From the NCBI GenBank assembly GCA_945860865.1, contig CAMARW010000001.1:831456-895455 (forward strand): a stretch of DNA of 64,000 nucleotides, read 5' to 3'. The notes beneath the pieces were generated by a model. The model saw nothing but the letters and a program-made list of their open reading frames with translations. It did not search any database and was not told the DNA's origin. Shown here in pieces: positions 35,456 through 42,777 of the stretch. Position 1 is the first letter of the stretch. Each line of letters begins with the position of its first letter. A program made the position numbers and the translations under genes. The DNA is from Chitinophaga pinensis. Its GTDB lineage: Bacteria > Bacteroidota > Bacteroidia > UKL13-3.

Positions 35456-36727
35456 GCCTGCAAGCGTGGCGCTTAGGTAGGAGGCGAGTGTGCCAACAAT
35501 AAGGGCTTTAAATCCGAGTTTTGCTAAGTCTGATCTTCTGCTTGGCGCTAATTCGCCAATACCACCTACTTGTATGGCAATTGAGCTAAAATTGGCAAAT
35601 CCGCAAAGTGCAAAACTCACAATTACCACAGATTTGGCCGATAAGGTTCCAGCTGCAAGCATGGGCGCCAGTTTAGAATAAGCTACAAACTCATTGATTA
35701 CCATTTTGGTTCCCATTAATGAACCCACCACTTGTGTATCTTGCGCGGGCACACCCATTGTCCAAGCGAAAATAGAAAAGAAGGAGCCAAATATTTTATC
35801 TAAACTAAGCTGAGGGAAATTAAATGAACTGGTTAAGCCAAACAAACTGCCAATAAAATCTGGGAGTTCGCAGAGTTTAATGAGTAAAGCATCTGCCAAG
35901 GCTATTAAAGCAATAAAGCCAATAAGCATGGCAATTACATTGAGAGATATTTTTAAACCATCTGATGCACCGTGGGAGATAGCATCTAAGAGGTTTGCAT
36001 GGGTTTTCTTTACATCTAATTTAATCGCGCCTTTGGTAGGAGATTCTTCAGTTTCGGGCCAAACAATTTTAGAAATTACCAAGGCACCTGGCGCAGCCAT
36101 AATGCTAGCTGCTAAAAGATACGGAGCTGGAATTCCCATAGAAATATATACCGCCATAACACCACCTGCAATGGTTGCCATACTACCACTCATGCTGGCT
36201 AACAATTCGCTCATGGTCATGGTTGAAATATAAGGCTTAATCATAATTTGTGCCTCAACCTGACCTACAAATGCGCTGGCTACATTAGAGAGAGCCTCGC
36301 TGCCACTTACACGCATGAGTTTGTGCACAATTTTGGCAAAGAACGAAACAATGATTTGCATGATGCCAATATGGTATGCCATACTTACCAAAACCGCCAC
36401 AAATATGATGGTGGGCATAATTTTAAACATAAACAAAAAGCTGTATTGATCGCCAAAAATGGGTTTCAATAAATCGGGTTTAATAAGTCCGCCAAACACA
36501 AATTCGCCACCTTTATCGGCCAAGGTGAGCAGGCTTTCAATTTTTTTTCCAACAAATGCAAATAGGTTTGAGCCTACAGTTGTTTTAAGTATAAATAATG
36601 CAAGCAGTACTTGGATAAACAAACCACTAAAAACGAGCCGGTAATTAATTGCTTTGCGGTTATTAGAAAGCAGGAAAGCGATTGCGAATATGAGCAAGAT
36701 GCCAATGATACCGGTATATTTTTCCAT
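35444..36727 (-). CDS. Concentrative nucleoside transporter (NupC/CNT family)
   Basis: A 427-residue inner-membrane protein that imports nucleosides with a cation gradient. About ten hydrophobic segments are visible. The CNT signature is in MGVPAQDTQVVGSLMGTKMV followed by INEFVAYSKLAP, and another conserved part is SNVASAFVGQVEAQIMIKPY. The C-terminal FALCGFANFSSIAIQVGGIG is also typical. Its stop overlaps the convergent HsdR-N gene, and it starts 2 bases after the upstream nuclease gene, likely as one operon. Confidence 0.93.
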   Translation of the reverse strand: MEKYTGIIGILLIFAIAFLLSNNRKAINYRLVFSGLFIQVLLALFILKTTVGSNLFAFVGKKIESLLTLADKGGEFVFGGLIKPDLLKPIFGDQYSFLFMFKIMPTIIFVAVLVSMAYHIGIMQIIVSFFAKIVHKLMRVSGSEALSNVASAFVGQVEAQIMIKPYISTMTMSELLASMSGSMATIAGGVMAVYISMGIPAPYLLAASIMAAPGALVISKIVWPETEESPTKGAIKLDVKKTHANLLDAISHGASDGLKISLNVIAMLIGFIALIALADALLIKLCELPDFIGSLFGLTSSFNFPQLSLDKIFGSFFSIFAWTMGVPAQDTQVVGSLMGTKMVINEFVAYSKLAPMLAAGTLSAKSVVIVSFALCGFANFSSIAIQVGGIGELAPSRRSDLAKLGFKALIVGTLASYLSATLAGLMM

Positions 36728-36729
36728 TC

Positions 36730-37332
36730 TTATTTTTGTCTTCTTTTAATCTCATCTCTTATTCTAGCGGCTGTTCCGTAATCCTCTGAGGTAAGTGCGT
36801 TTTCCAATAGTTGGTTAAGTTGATCAAGTGTCATGCGGGTATAACCGCTTTTATCTTCTTTATTTTCTCGGGCTAGTTTAACCTCTTTTTCTTGAATATC
36901 ATCTGGCAGTAGCTCGTTCATATCTTCATTAAAAACGATACCCGCTGCATCCATTATGTGTTCGTAGGTGTAAATGGGGCATTTAAAGCGCACGGCTAGG
37001 GCAATAGAATCGGAAGTTCTAGCGTCAATTTCTTTAATTTCGCCCATGTGTTCACAAATCATTTTGGCATGAAACACGCCTTCATTAAGGCTATAAATTA
37101 CAATCTCGTGTATGGTAATATCAAATGATTGGCAAAAATTTAGGAATAAATCATGGGTCATTGGCCTAAAAGGCACAATCTTTTCTATCTCAACGGCAAT
37201 GGCTTGTGCTTCAAAACTTCCAATCACAATAGGTAGTTTTCTATTGCTGTTTTCCTCGCCCAAAATTAATGTATAGGAACCACTAATTTGGCCAGTACTT
37301 AAACCCACTATATTTAGTTTAACCCTGCTCAT
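36730..37332 (-). CDS. Bifunctional nuclease family protein (DUF151) with UvrB/C motif
   Basis: A 200-residue protein. The BFN domain (DUF151) fills residues 1-135, with LPIVIGSFEAQAIAVEIEKI, SFDITIHEIVIYSLNEGVFH and the conserved EIDARTSDSIALAVRFKCPI. Near the C-terminus is a UVR motif, LDQLNQLLENALTSEDYGTA then ARIRDEIKRR, as found in UvrB and UvrC. This pair of domains is common in Bacteroidota. The start at 37332 gives MSRVKLNIVGLSTG. It is followed 2 bases later by the nucleoside transporter gene, so the two may share a transcript. A link to nucleotide metabolism is only suggestive. Confidence 0.88.
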   Translation of the reverse strand: MSRVKLNIVGLSTGQISGSYTLILGEENSNRKLPIVIGSFEAQAIAVEIEKIVPFRPMTHDLFLNFCQSFDITIHEIVIYSLNEGVFHAKMICEHMGEIKEIDARTSDSIALAVRFKCPIYTYEHIMDAAGIVFNEDMNELLPDDIQEKEVKLARENKEDKSGYTRMTLDQLNQLLENALTSEDYGTAARIRDEIKRRQK

Positions 37333-37403
37333 TCCAACCTTTTTTTGCTGGAAACGAAATAAAGTAATAAGAAGGAATTAAAAAAGGAAAATCGGTGGTA
37401 AAA

Positions 37404-37445
37404 TTTGAAATCAGAAATTCGAAATCAGAAATTCGAAATTCGAAA
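37404..37445 (+). repeat. Heptamer tandem repeat array (TTCGAAA/TCAGAAA)
   Basis: Six consecutive 7-bp units read TTTGAAA, TCAGAAA, TTCGAAA, TCAGAAA, TTCGAAA, TTCGAAA, between the terminator at 37461-37494 and the bifunctional nuclease gene. The array lies in a non-coding 191-base gap. An open frame crosses it on the minus strand (37319-37597) but only because of the repeats. It shares the unit TTCGAAA with 19308-19335. Confidence 0.8.
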
Positions 37446-37460
37446 ACCAAAAAAAGCATA

Positions 37461-37494
37461 AAAAAAGAGCACGCATCAAATTGATGGGTGCTCT
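37461..37494 (-). terminator. Terminator of the 212-residue beta-barrel gene
   Basis: Stem of 12 pairs with one G/G mismatch (37466-37477 with 37483-37494), loop of 5. On the minus strand it is followed by a T-run (complement of the A-run at 37461-37466) and further T-rich sequence. It lies 30 bases beyond the stop of the gene at 37524. Confidence 0.8.
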
Positions 37495-37523
37495 TTCTCC
37501 AATCTCTTTCTCTTATCTCTTCC

Positions 37524-38162
37524 CTAGAACCTAAAACCATAGGTAGCTTGGTACCACATGTTTTTGTAGCGCAGGGTGGTTGAGGTTCCATCACCAATAT
37601 TGTCTCTTAAATCCCAACCAGCTCTAATGCTTATTACAGAATGGGCAATAGTTAAATCTAGCCCACCTGTAAAACATAATGTGTTCTTGCGGATATTTTC
37701 ATTGTCGAAAGCTTTTTCTTGTTCAATGGTGGTTGATCCATTGGCAAAGGTGTTTGTTTGCGAAATGAGGTAAGAATATTGTGGCCCGGCTAAAATGGTT
37801 AAGAACTCACTAGGTGTTATAGATACCATCAAAGGAAAATCGATGTAATTGCTGGTTCTGTTAATGTTATAATTATTGCCGAGGATGCTTCCGCTTGATT
37901 TGAAACCTTTTTGAGAGAATAAGGCCTCTGGTTGAACACCAAAATATTTGCCAATGGGTATGGCTAAAAATCCGCCTGCGGCTAGGCCAAACTTTGGATC
38001 TGCTTTAAAATTGTCTGTTTGCTCATCATAAACATTGGCATAGTTGGCGCCAATTTTTAATCCGAAAACCAGGCGTTCGCGGTAATCTAAACGTTCGGTT
38101 TGAGCCATGGCTAAGTTGCCTAATGTGCATAAAAATGCCCATGTTAAAATAATCTTTTTCAT
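37524..38162 (-). CDS. Outer-membrane beta-barrel protein (porin/PorT-like family)
   Basis: A 212-residue exported protein: signal peptide MKKIILTWAFLCTLGNLAMA, then LVFGLKIGANYANVYDEQTD and alternating strands to the C-terminal aromatic end WYQATYGFRF. The pattern 'GLKIGANYAN...F...P.FG...G.F..IP..K.F..QPE.L.S.KG' is the outer-membrane barrel family 2 (OMP_b-brl_2), often annotated as PorT-like. True PorT belongs to the T9SS assembly set, but this gene has no T9SS neighbours, so I do not claim that. A -7-like box TACCTTCG lies on the minus strand at 38179-38186. Confidence 0.75.
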   Translation of the reverse strand: MKKIILTWAFLCTLGNLAMAQTERLDYRERLVFGLKIGANYANVYDEQTDNFKADPKFGLAAGGFLAIPIGKYFGVQPEALFSQKGFKSSGSILGNNYNINRTSNYIDFPLMVSITPSEFLTILAGPQYSYLISQTNTFANGSTTIEQEKAFDNENIRKNTLCFTGGLDLTIAHSVISIRAGWDLRDNIGDGTSTTLRYKNMWYQATYGFRF

Positions 38163-38264
38163 ATTCTTTAATAAGATACGAAGGTAGACACCTTAGCATG
38201 GGCAAGTATTACATAAAAGGATTTATCTATTGCATAAATCGCATGTTATGATTTATTTCTTTTC

Positions 38265-39239
38265 TTAAGAAGCGCTCTTGAATGCTTTGGCAGCATCAAT
38301 TAATTTGGGTAAAATCTCCAACGCATCTCCCACAATACCATAATCTGCTGCTTTAAAGAAAGGTGCCTCAGGGTCTTTATTTATAGCCACAATTACCTTG
38401 CTAGAACTTACTCCAGCCAAATGTTGAATAGCGCCAGAAATGCCTATGGCTATGTATAGGTTTGGTTTAATGGTAATACCTGTTTGTCCAACATGCTCTG
38501 AGTGTGGACGCCAATGAATATCGCTCACTGGTTTAGAACAAGCCGTTGCAGCGCCTAAAGTATCGGCGAGGGTTTCAATTAAATGCCAGTTTTCTGGTCC
38601 TTTCATCCCTCTTCCGCCGCTTACCACTAGTTCTGCCTCGGTTAAAGGAATTTTACCGCTTGCCCTAGCAATCTCCACTGTTTGGGTATTTACATCGGAA
38701 CCAGCTAAACCTGCATCCATATTTTCTATGGCGGCTGGTTTTATATTTTCTACAATGCTAAAAGAGTTAGGCGTAATGCTTAAAACTTTAATTGAAGTAT
38801 TGATAGCCACCTCTGCAAAAGATTTTCCAGAGAAAACACTCCTTTTAACTTTAAATCCGTTGCTGGTTTCTGGCATAGAAATAACGCCACTAACCATACC
38901 GGCATTCAACTTGGCTGCCACCCTAGGAGCAACCGTTTTGCCGCTGTAGGTATTAGATATAATAACCAAGTTAGCACCTTTGTTTTTGGCAGCATGCGCA
39001 AGGGCTTTGCTATATGCCTCTCCGGTAAATTGATTAAAAACAGCATCGCTGTAATTTAAAATAGCATCGGCACCATAATTAGCTAGTTCGGCTAATTTGT
39101 CTGAACCAATTTGGCCAATAGAAACCGCTGTTACTTGTCCGCCGTGGTTTGCGGCAATTTGGGCTGCGTAAGAAACGGCTTCAAAAGATGATTTTTTAAA
39201 TGAACCATCCTGGTTTTCTGCAAATACGATTATATTCAT
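38265..39239 (-). CDS. etfA: Electron transfer flavoprotein subunit alpha
   Basis: A 324-residue FAD-binding subunit that collects electrons from acyl-CoA dehydrogenases and passes them to the respiratory chain. The C-terminal FAD domain shows VVSGGRGMKGPENWHL, RPHSEHVGQTGITIKPNLYI and AIGISGAIQHLAG, all classical. The N-terminal domain has GANLVIISNTYSGKTVAPRV. The gene follows etfB by 23 bases as a pair. In this genome fatty-acid or amino-acid oxidation is implied. Confidence 0.96.
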   Translation of the reverse strand: MNIIVFAENQDGSFKKSSFEAVSYAAQIAANHGGQVTAVSIGQIGSDKLAELANYGADAILNYSDAVFNQFTGEAYSKALAHAAKNKGANLVIISNTYSGKTVAPRVAAKLNAGMVSGVISMPETSNGFKVKRSVFSGKSFAEVAINTSIKVLSITPNSFSIVENIKPAAIENMDAGLAGSDVNTQTVEIARASGKIPLTEAELVVSGGRGMKGPENWHLIETLADTLGAATACSKPVSDIHWRPHSEHVGQTGITIKPNLYIAIGISGAIQHLAGVSSSKVIVAINKDPEAPFFKAADYGIVGDALEILPKLIDAAKAFKSAS

Positions 39240-39262
39240 GGGAATAATTTTTTAAAAATTAA

Positions 39263-40000
39263 TTAAATAACCTTGGCTTCATTGTGCAATAAATCAATTA
39301 ATTTACCTGCATCGGCCACATCAATAAGTTTGCAAGCACCTTTGGGTGCAGGCAATTCAAAAGAGGTAGTTTGGGTATTAGCTTGACCGCTGTTGGGTTC
39401 TACCACTTTTAAAGGCTTGCTTCTAGCGGCCATAATACCGCGCATGTTGGGAATACGTGGTTCGGTTAGTTCTTTTTGTGCACTTACCACGCATGGTAAT
39501 GTGGCTGTTAATTTTTCTCTGCCACCATCAATATCTCTCTCTAAATGGGCAGTACCATCTACTATATCTATTGCCGTAATTACATTTACACTCGGTATGT
39601 TTAGCATTTCGCCAAGCAATCCAGCTACCATTCCACCGTTATAATCAATGCTTTCTCTGCCAGTAAAAATGAGGTTGAAGCCTTCGTTTTTAGCATAATG
39701 TGCAATTTGCTCTGCCACAAAAAATGCATCTATAGGCTCTGCATTTACACGAATTGCATCGTGTGCGCCAATGGCTAATGCTTTGCGAATACTTGGTTCT
39801 GTATCTGCTAAACCAACAGTAATAGCGCTTACAGTACCACCTAGTTTTTCGGTAATTTCTAATGCGCGAGTCAAGGCTAACTCGTCGTATGGGTTAATAA
39901 TAAATTGAACACCTTGGGTGTTAAACTTAGTGTTGTTGTCGGTAAAAGTTACCCTGGTAGTGGTGTCTGGTACCTGACTAATACAAACCAAAATTTTCAT
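39263..40000 (-). CDS. etfB: Electron transfer flavoprotein subunit beta
   Basis: A 245-residue subunit that forms the heterodimer with EtfA and binds AMP. It begins MKILVCISQVPDTTTRVTFT and has NPYDELALTRALEITEKLGG, a helix region with FNLIFTGRESIDYNGGMVAG, and the signature GMVAGLLGEMLNIPSVN followed by the recognition loop near TLPCVVSAQKELTEPRIPNM. It is the first gene of the etfB-etfA operon, with a promoter-like sequence at 40083-40113. Confidence 0.96.
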   Translation of the reverse strand: MKILVCISQVPDTTTRVTFTDNNTKFNTQGVQFIINPYDELALTRALEITEKLGGTVSAITVGLADTEPSIRKALAIGAHDAIRVNAEPIDAFFVAEQIAHYAKNEGFNLIFTGRESIDYNGGMVAGLLGEMLNIPSVNVITAIDIVDGTAHLERDIDGGREKLTATLPCVVSAQKELTEPRIPNMRGIMAARSKPLKVVEPNSGQANTQTTSFELPAPKGACKLIDVADAGKLIDLLHNEAKVI

Positions 40001-40082
40001 ATTTTATTGTAATTATTATTATCTATTTAAATTAGGACTAATTCAAGTGCATTACACCCAAAATTTCTTTTCTTTGAAAGCG

Positions 40083-40113
40083 CAAAAATAACTGAATTAT
40101 TAAGAATCTGAAA
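40083..40113 (-). promoter_or_regulatory. Putative promoter of etfBA
   Basis: On the minus strand: TTTC (complement of 40110-40113; one mismatch to TTTG), 19 bases, then a perfect TATTTTTG box (complement of 40083-40090). The leader to the etfB ATG would be about 75 bases. Confidence 0.5.
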
Positions 40114-40430
40114 TGAACAACACACGTTTGCAAAAATTGTTGACAATGAATCAAGAAAATCCGCTTGATACCTTTGTTTTATATGCCTTGGGCATGGAGT
40201 ATAAAGGCTTAAACCAATGGGAACTAGCGGAAGATTTTTTTACAAAATGTTTGCAACTAGATTCAAATTACGTGGCAGCCTATTACCAATTGGCCTTAAT
40301 AGCTGTGGTTTTATCTAATGAACCAGCAGCCATAAACTGGCTGAACCAAGGGCTTATATTGCTTCAAAATAGTTCAGATATAAAGACCAAAAACGAATTT
40401 CAGAGTTTTATAGATGAGTTGTCATTCTAG
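40113..40430 (+). CDS. Small tetratricopeptide repeat protein
   Basis: A 105-residue cytoplasmic protein without signal peptide. Two TPR-like helix pairs are visible: NPLDTFVLYALGMEYKGLNQ then WELAEDFFTKCLQLDSNYVA, and AYYQLALIAVVLSNEPAAIN then WLNQGLILLQ. TPR proteins act as binding scaffolds; the partner cannot be told. It starts divergently from etfB and its stop overlaps the convergent epimerase gene by 4 bases. The overlap is on opposite strands. Confidence 0.7.
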   Translation: MNNTRLQKLLTMNQENPLDTFVLYALGMEYKGLNQWELAEDFFTKCLQLDSNYVAAYYQLALIAVVLSNEPAAINWLNQGLILLQNSSDIKTKNEFQSFIDELSF

Positions 40431-40831
40431 GGCTGTTCCTGACATAATTCTATGAGTACGCCATTGGTATCTTTGGGGTGCACAAAAGCAATTAGTTTAT
40501 TATCTGCTCCTTGCTTAGGTACTTCATGAATAAGCTGAAAACCTGCTTCTTTAAGCCGTTTTAGCTCAGCCACAATATCCTCAACCGCAAAAGCAATGTG
40601 ATGGATGCCTTCTCCTTTTTTGGCTATAAATTTAGAGATAGCACTATCTTCTGACAAGCCTTGTAACAACTCAATTTTATTAGGTCCGTTTTGGTAAAAT
40701 ATGGTTTGAACTGATTCGCTTTCTACGATTTCTTTTTTATATGGTTCTTGGTTCAGCAAGAGGTTAAAAAGTGCAATGGATTTTTCTGCGTCTTTAACTG
40801 CTATGCCAATGTGTTCAATTTTCTGCATCAT
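40427..40831 (-). CDS. mce: Methylmalonyl-CoA epimerase
   Basis: A 134-residue VOC-fold metalloenzyme that interconverts (R)- and (S)-methylmalonyl-CoA, linking propionyl-CoA use to the TCA cycle. The metal-binding pattern is seen in MQKIEHIGIAVKDAEKSIAL (His), the middle EGIHHIAFAVEDIVAELKRL (His), and GVLIELCQ (Glu). Two adjacent ATG codons (40831 and 40828) are possible starts; an upstream TTG at 40855 is unlikely. It overlaps the upstream phosphopantetheinyl transferase gene by 17 bases on the same strand. No mutase gene lies in the window. Confidence 0.9.
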   Translation of the reverse strand: MMQKIEHIGIAVKDAEKSIALFNLLLNQEPYKKEIVESESVQTIFYQNGPNKIELLQGLSEDSAISKFIAKKGEGIHHIAFAVEDIVAELKRLKEAGFQLIHEVPKQGADNKLIAFVHPKDTNGVLIELCQEQP

Positions 40832-41474
40832 AAGTGGAGGTATAGGTGAGTACAATATTACTTATAATTTGGTAATGGATGTTATGCTTTTGGAAGAAAT
40901 TGTCTTTTTTTATGGTTCCTACAAACGTGCCCGCATTAGTTTGGTTCAGCCCAAATGGATGGATTTGGAGATGTTCTTTAAAGTCGAGTTCTTTTTTACC
41001 ATACACTTTATATAAGGCTTCTTTGGCACTCCAAATGAGGGTTTGTAGGTTTATTTGGTTTTCGGCTCCTGCAAAATCTAGTTCTAATTGGTTCATAAAC
41101 TTATGTTTTACCCTTGCTATGCGCGGGTCAATTTTTTCTAGGTCTAAACCGGGCAGGTGCTGCTCGCTCACATAAATTCCGGCCATATCTGCCGCGTGGG
41201 TTATAGATATATGAAAGGGCTTTTGGTTTACTAATAAAGTGGGTTGGTTAAATTCGTTTTTGTTCAACAAAACCAATTGATTGGGGAAGATTTCTTTGAT
41301 AATGCATCTGCTTGCCAAATAATGCAATGCATTGGCTTGATTAGCGCGTTTTTCCATGGCAGCTTCTTGGAAGCCACGCGAAAGTTTTTTTTTCAAGTCT
41401 TCACTATTTTCGGAAATAGTCCAGAGAGCTAATTGAAGATTCCCTTCATTTGTTATATGTGAATGCAATGGCAT
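40815..41474 (-). CDS. 4'-phosphopantetheinyl transferase family protein (Sfp-like)
   Basis: A 219-residue protein of the 4'-phosphopantetheinyl transferase superfamily, which attaches the phosphopantetheine arm of CoA to acyl carrier proteins or related carrier domains. The two signature segments are PGLDLEKIDPR (Mg-binding acidic pair) and WSAKEALYKVYGKKELDF. An N-terminal part of about 70 residues includes YLASRCIIKEIFPNQLV. It resembles the Sfp/HetI group more than the short AcpS type. It overlaps the epimerase gene by 17 bases, so both are probably on one transcript. The carrier protein is not in the window. Confidence 0.88.
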   Translation of the reverse strand: MPLHSHITNEGNLQLALWTISENSEDLKKKLSRGFQEAAMEKRANQANALHYLASRCIIKEIFPNQLVLLNKNEFNQPTLLVNQKPFHISITHAADMAGIYVSEQHLPGLDLEKIDPRIARVKHKFMNQLELDFAGAENQINLQTLIWSAKEALYKVYGKKELDFKEHLQIHPFGLNQTNAGTFVGTIKKDNFFQKHNIHYQIISNIVLTYTSTYDAEN

Positions 41475-41514
41475 ATGCTGCGAATTTAAATTTTTATTGC
41501 ATTTTTGAACAGTT

Positions 41515-42432
41515 ATGGAAAGAAATAGTAGGGTTCAGGCGGCACAATTAACGGTTTACACCGGACATACAGGGAGCTTATACGCATTGGCGGTAGATAC
41601 TTTATTGGGATACATCTATACATCTGGAACGGATGGCTTAGTAATTAGGTGGGATATTTCGTTGTTTGGGGAAGGTAAAGTTATTGCGAAATTGGCAGAT
41701 GCTGTGCATTGTTTGTATTTAGATAAGGGTGCTAATTTATTGTGGATTGGTTCGGCTAAGGGTAATGTGCATGTGTTAGATTTGCAGGAGAAAAAGGAAA
41801 TAAAATTATTTGCCAGTCATACCGCTGCTTTGTTTGATATTCAGCAGATGGGCGAATTTATATATAGTGCTGGCGGAGATGGATGTGTAGTAAAATACAA
41901 TGTCAAAGATTTAGCTATAGAAAAAGTGCTTAAATTGTCTGATAAAAATATTAGGTGTTTGGCAATGAATGCACATAATGGCAGTATTGCGGCTGGTTCT
42001 AGTGATACTAACATTTACTTTTTGAGTAAAAACCTAGAGGTTTATGAGGAGATAGTGGGGGCACATGAGAGCACTGTTTTTTCTTTAGCCTTTTCTGCTG
42101 ATGGTAAGTATTTATTAAGTGGTGGAAGAGATGCCATGTTGCAGGTGTGGGACATGGATTCAGGTGGAAAATGTTTACATAAAATAGCTGCGCACAACTT
42201 GCATGTTCATAGTATTGCGGTTCAGCCAAGCGGCCAATATTTTTTGAGTTCTAGCATGGATAAGACCGTTAAAATATGGCGTTTAGCCGATTTCAGCTTA
42301 CTGCGGGTAATGGATAAACAACGCCACCATGCGCATGTAAATTCTATTAATAAAATAGCGTGGATTAGTGATGATAAATTTGTGAGTATTAGCGATGATA
42401 GAAGTGCGATGTTGTGGGAATTGGTTTATTAA
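41515..42432 (+). CDS. WD40 repeat protein
   Basis: A 305-residue protein without signal peptide, so probably cytoplasmic. About seven WD40 repeats fill it. Typical units are YTGHTGSLYALAVDT with SGTDGLVIRWDI, GAHESTVFSLAFSADGKYLL with SGGRDAMLQVWDM, and AHNLHVHSIAVQPSGQYFLS with SSMDKTVKIWRL. Together they would make one seven-bladed propeller, a protein-interaction platform. A CATTTTTG box ends 7 bases before the ATG, which would give a nearly leaderless transcript. It is divergent to the transferase gene. Function cannot be named. Confidence 0.88.
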   Translation: MERNSRVQAAQLTVYTGHTGSLYALAVDTLLGYIYTSGTDGLVIRWDISLFGEGKVIAKLADAVHCLYLDKGANLLWIGSAKGNVHVLDLQEKKEIKLFASHTAALFDIQQMGEFIYSAGGDGCVVKYNVKDLAIEKVLKLSDKNIRCLAMNAHNGSIAAGSSDTNIYFLSKNLEVYEEIVGAHESTVFSLAFSADGKYLLSGGRDAMLQVWDMDSGGKCLHKIAAHNLHVHSIAVQPSGQYFLSSSMDKTVKIWRLADFSLLRVMDKQRHHAHVNSINKIAWISDDKFVSISDDRSAMLWELVY

Positions 42433-42777
42433 TTTTTGCTTAATTAGGTTATAAATAATTATTTTTCTTGTTTATGGTTCAGTGATAAATAGACATTTAA
42501 TGTAATTTTATAGCCATTTTTATCAAAAATTAAGCTTTTTGATTGATATTATTTTTTTTTATTAACAAACTATTATGTTTACAATCTAATTTGTTAGACA
42601 AGATTAAATAATCACGCATATAGAATAAACTATTACAAAATAAAGATTTAGTGAAGAAGGAGCTTCCTCAAACAATTATAATTTGATGAAGGTATTGTGA
42701 AAGCTGTAATTAGTTGGTTAGATGGGTATTATTTGGTTTTTTTCAAGCGAAATAAAAACAATTAATTAATCAATTTT
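42433..42777. other. AT-rich intergenic region before the giant gene
   Basis: No gene seen in 345 bases. It contains a weak hairpin (8-bp stem ATCAAAAA/TTTTTGAT at 42522-42543, followed by a T-rich stretch), perhaps a terminator of the WD40 gene, and a loose TTTT-N19-TATGTTTA promoter-like pair near 42551-42581. An in-frame stop (TAA at 42763-42765) precedes the ATG at 42778, so that ATG is the first possible ATG start of the giant gene. Confidence 0.6.

Noticed and set aside
37319..37597. Minus-strand open frame of 92 codons between the nuclease gene and the barrel gene
   Set aside because: It runs through the heptamer array, a terminator and the 3' part of the barrel gene; its translation (FEFRISDFEFLISNF) is just the repeat.
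37524..38162. True PorT of the T9SS machinery
   Set aside because: Same barrel family, but no T9SS neighbours and no specific signature seen.
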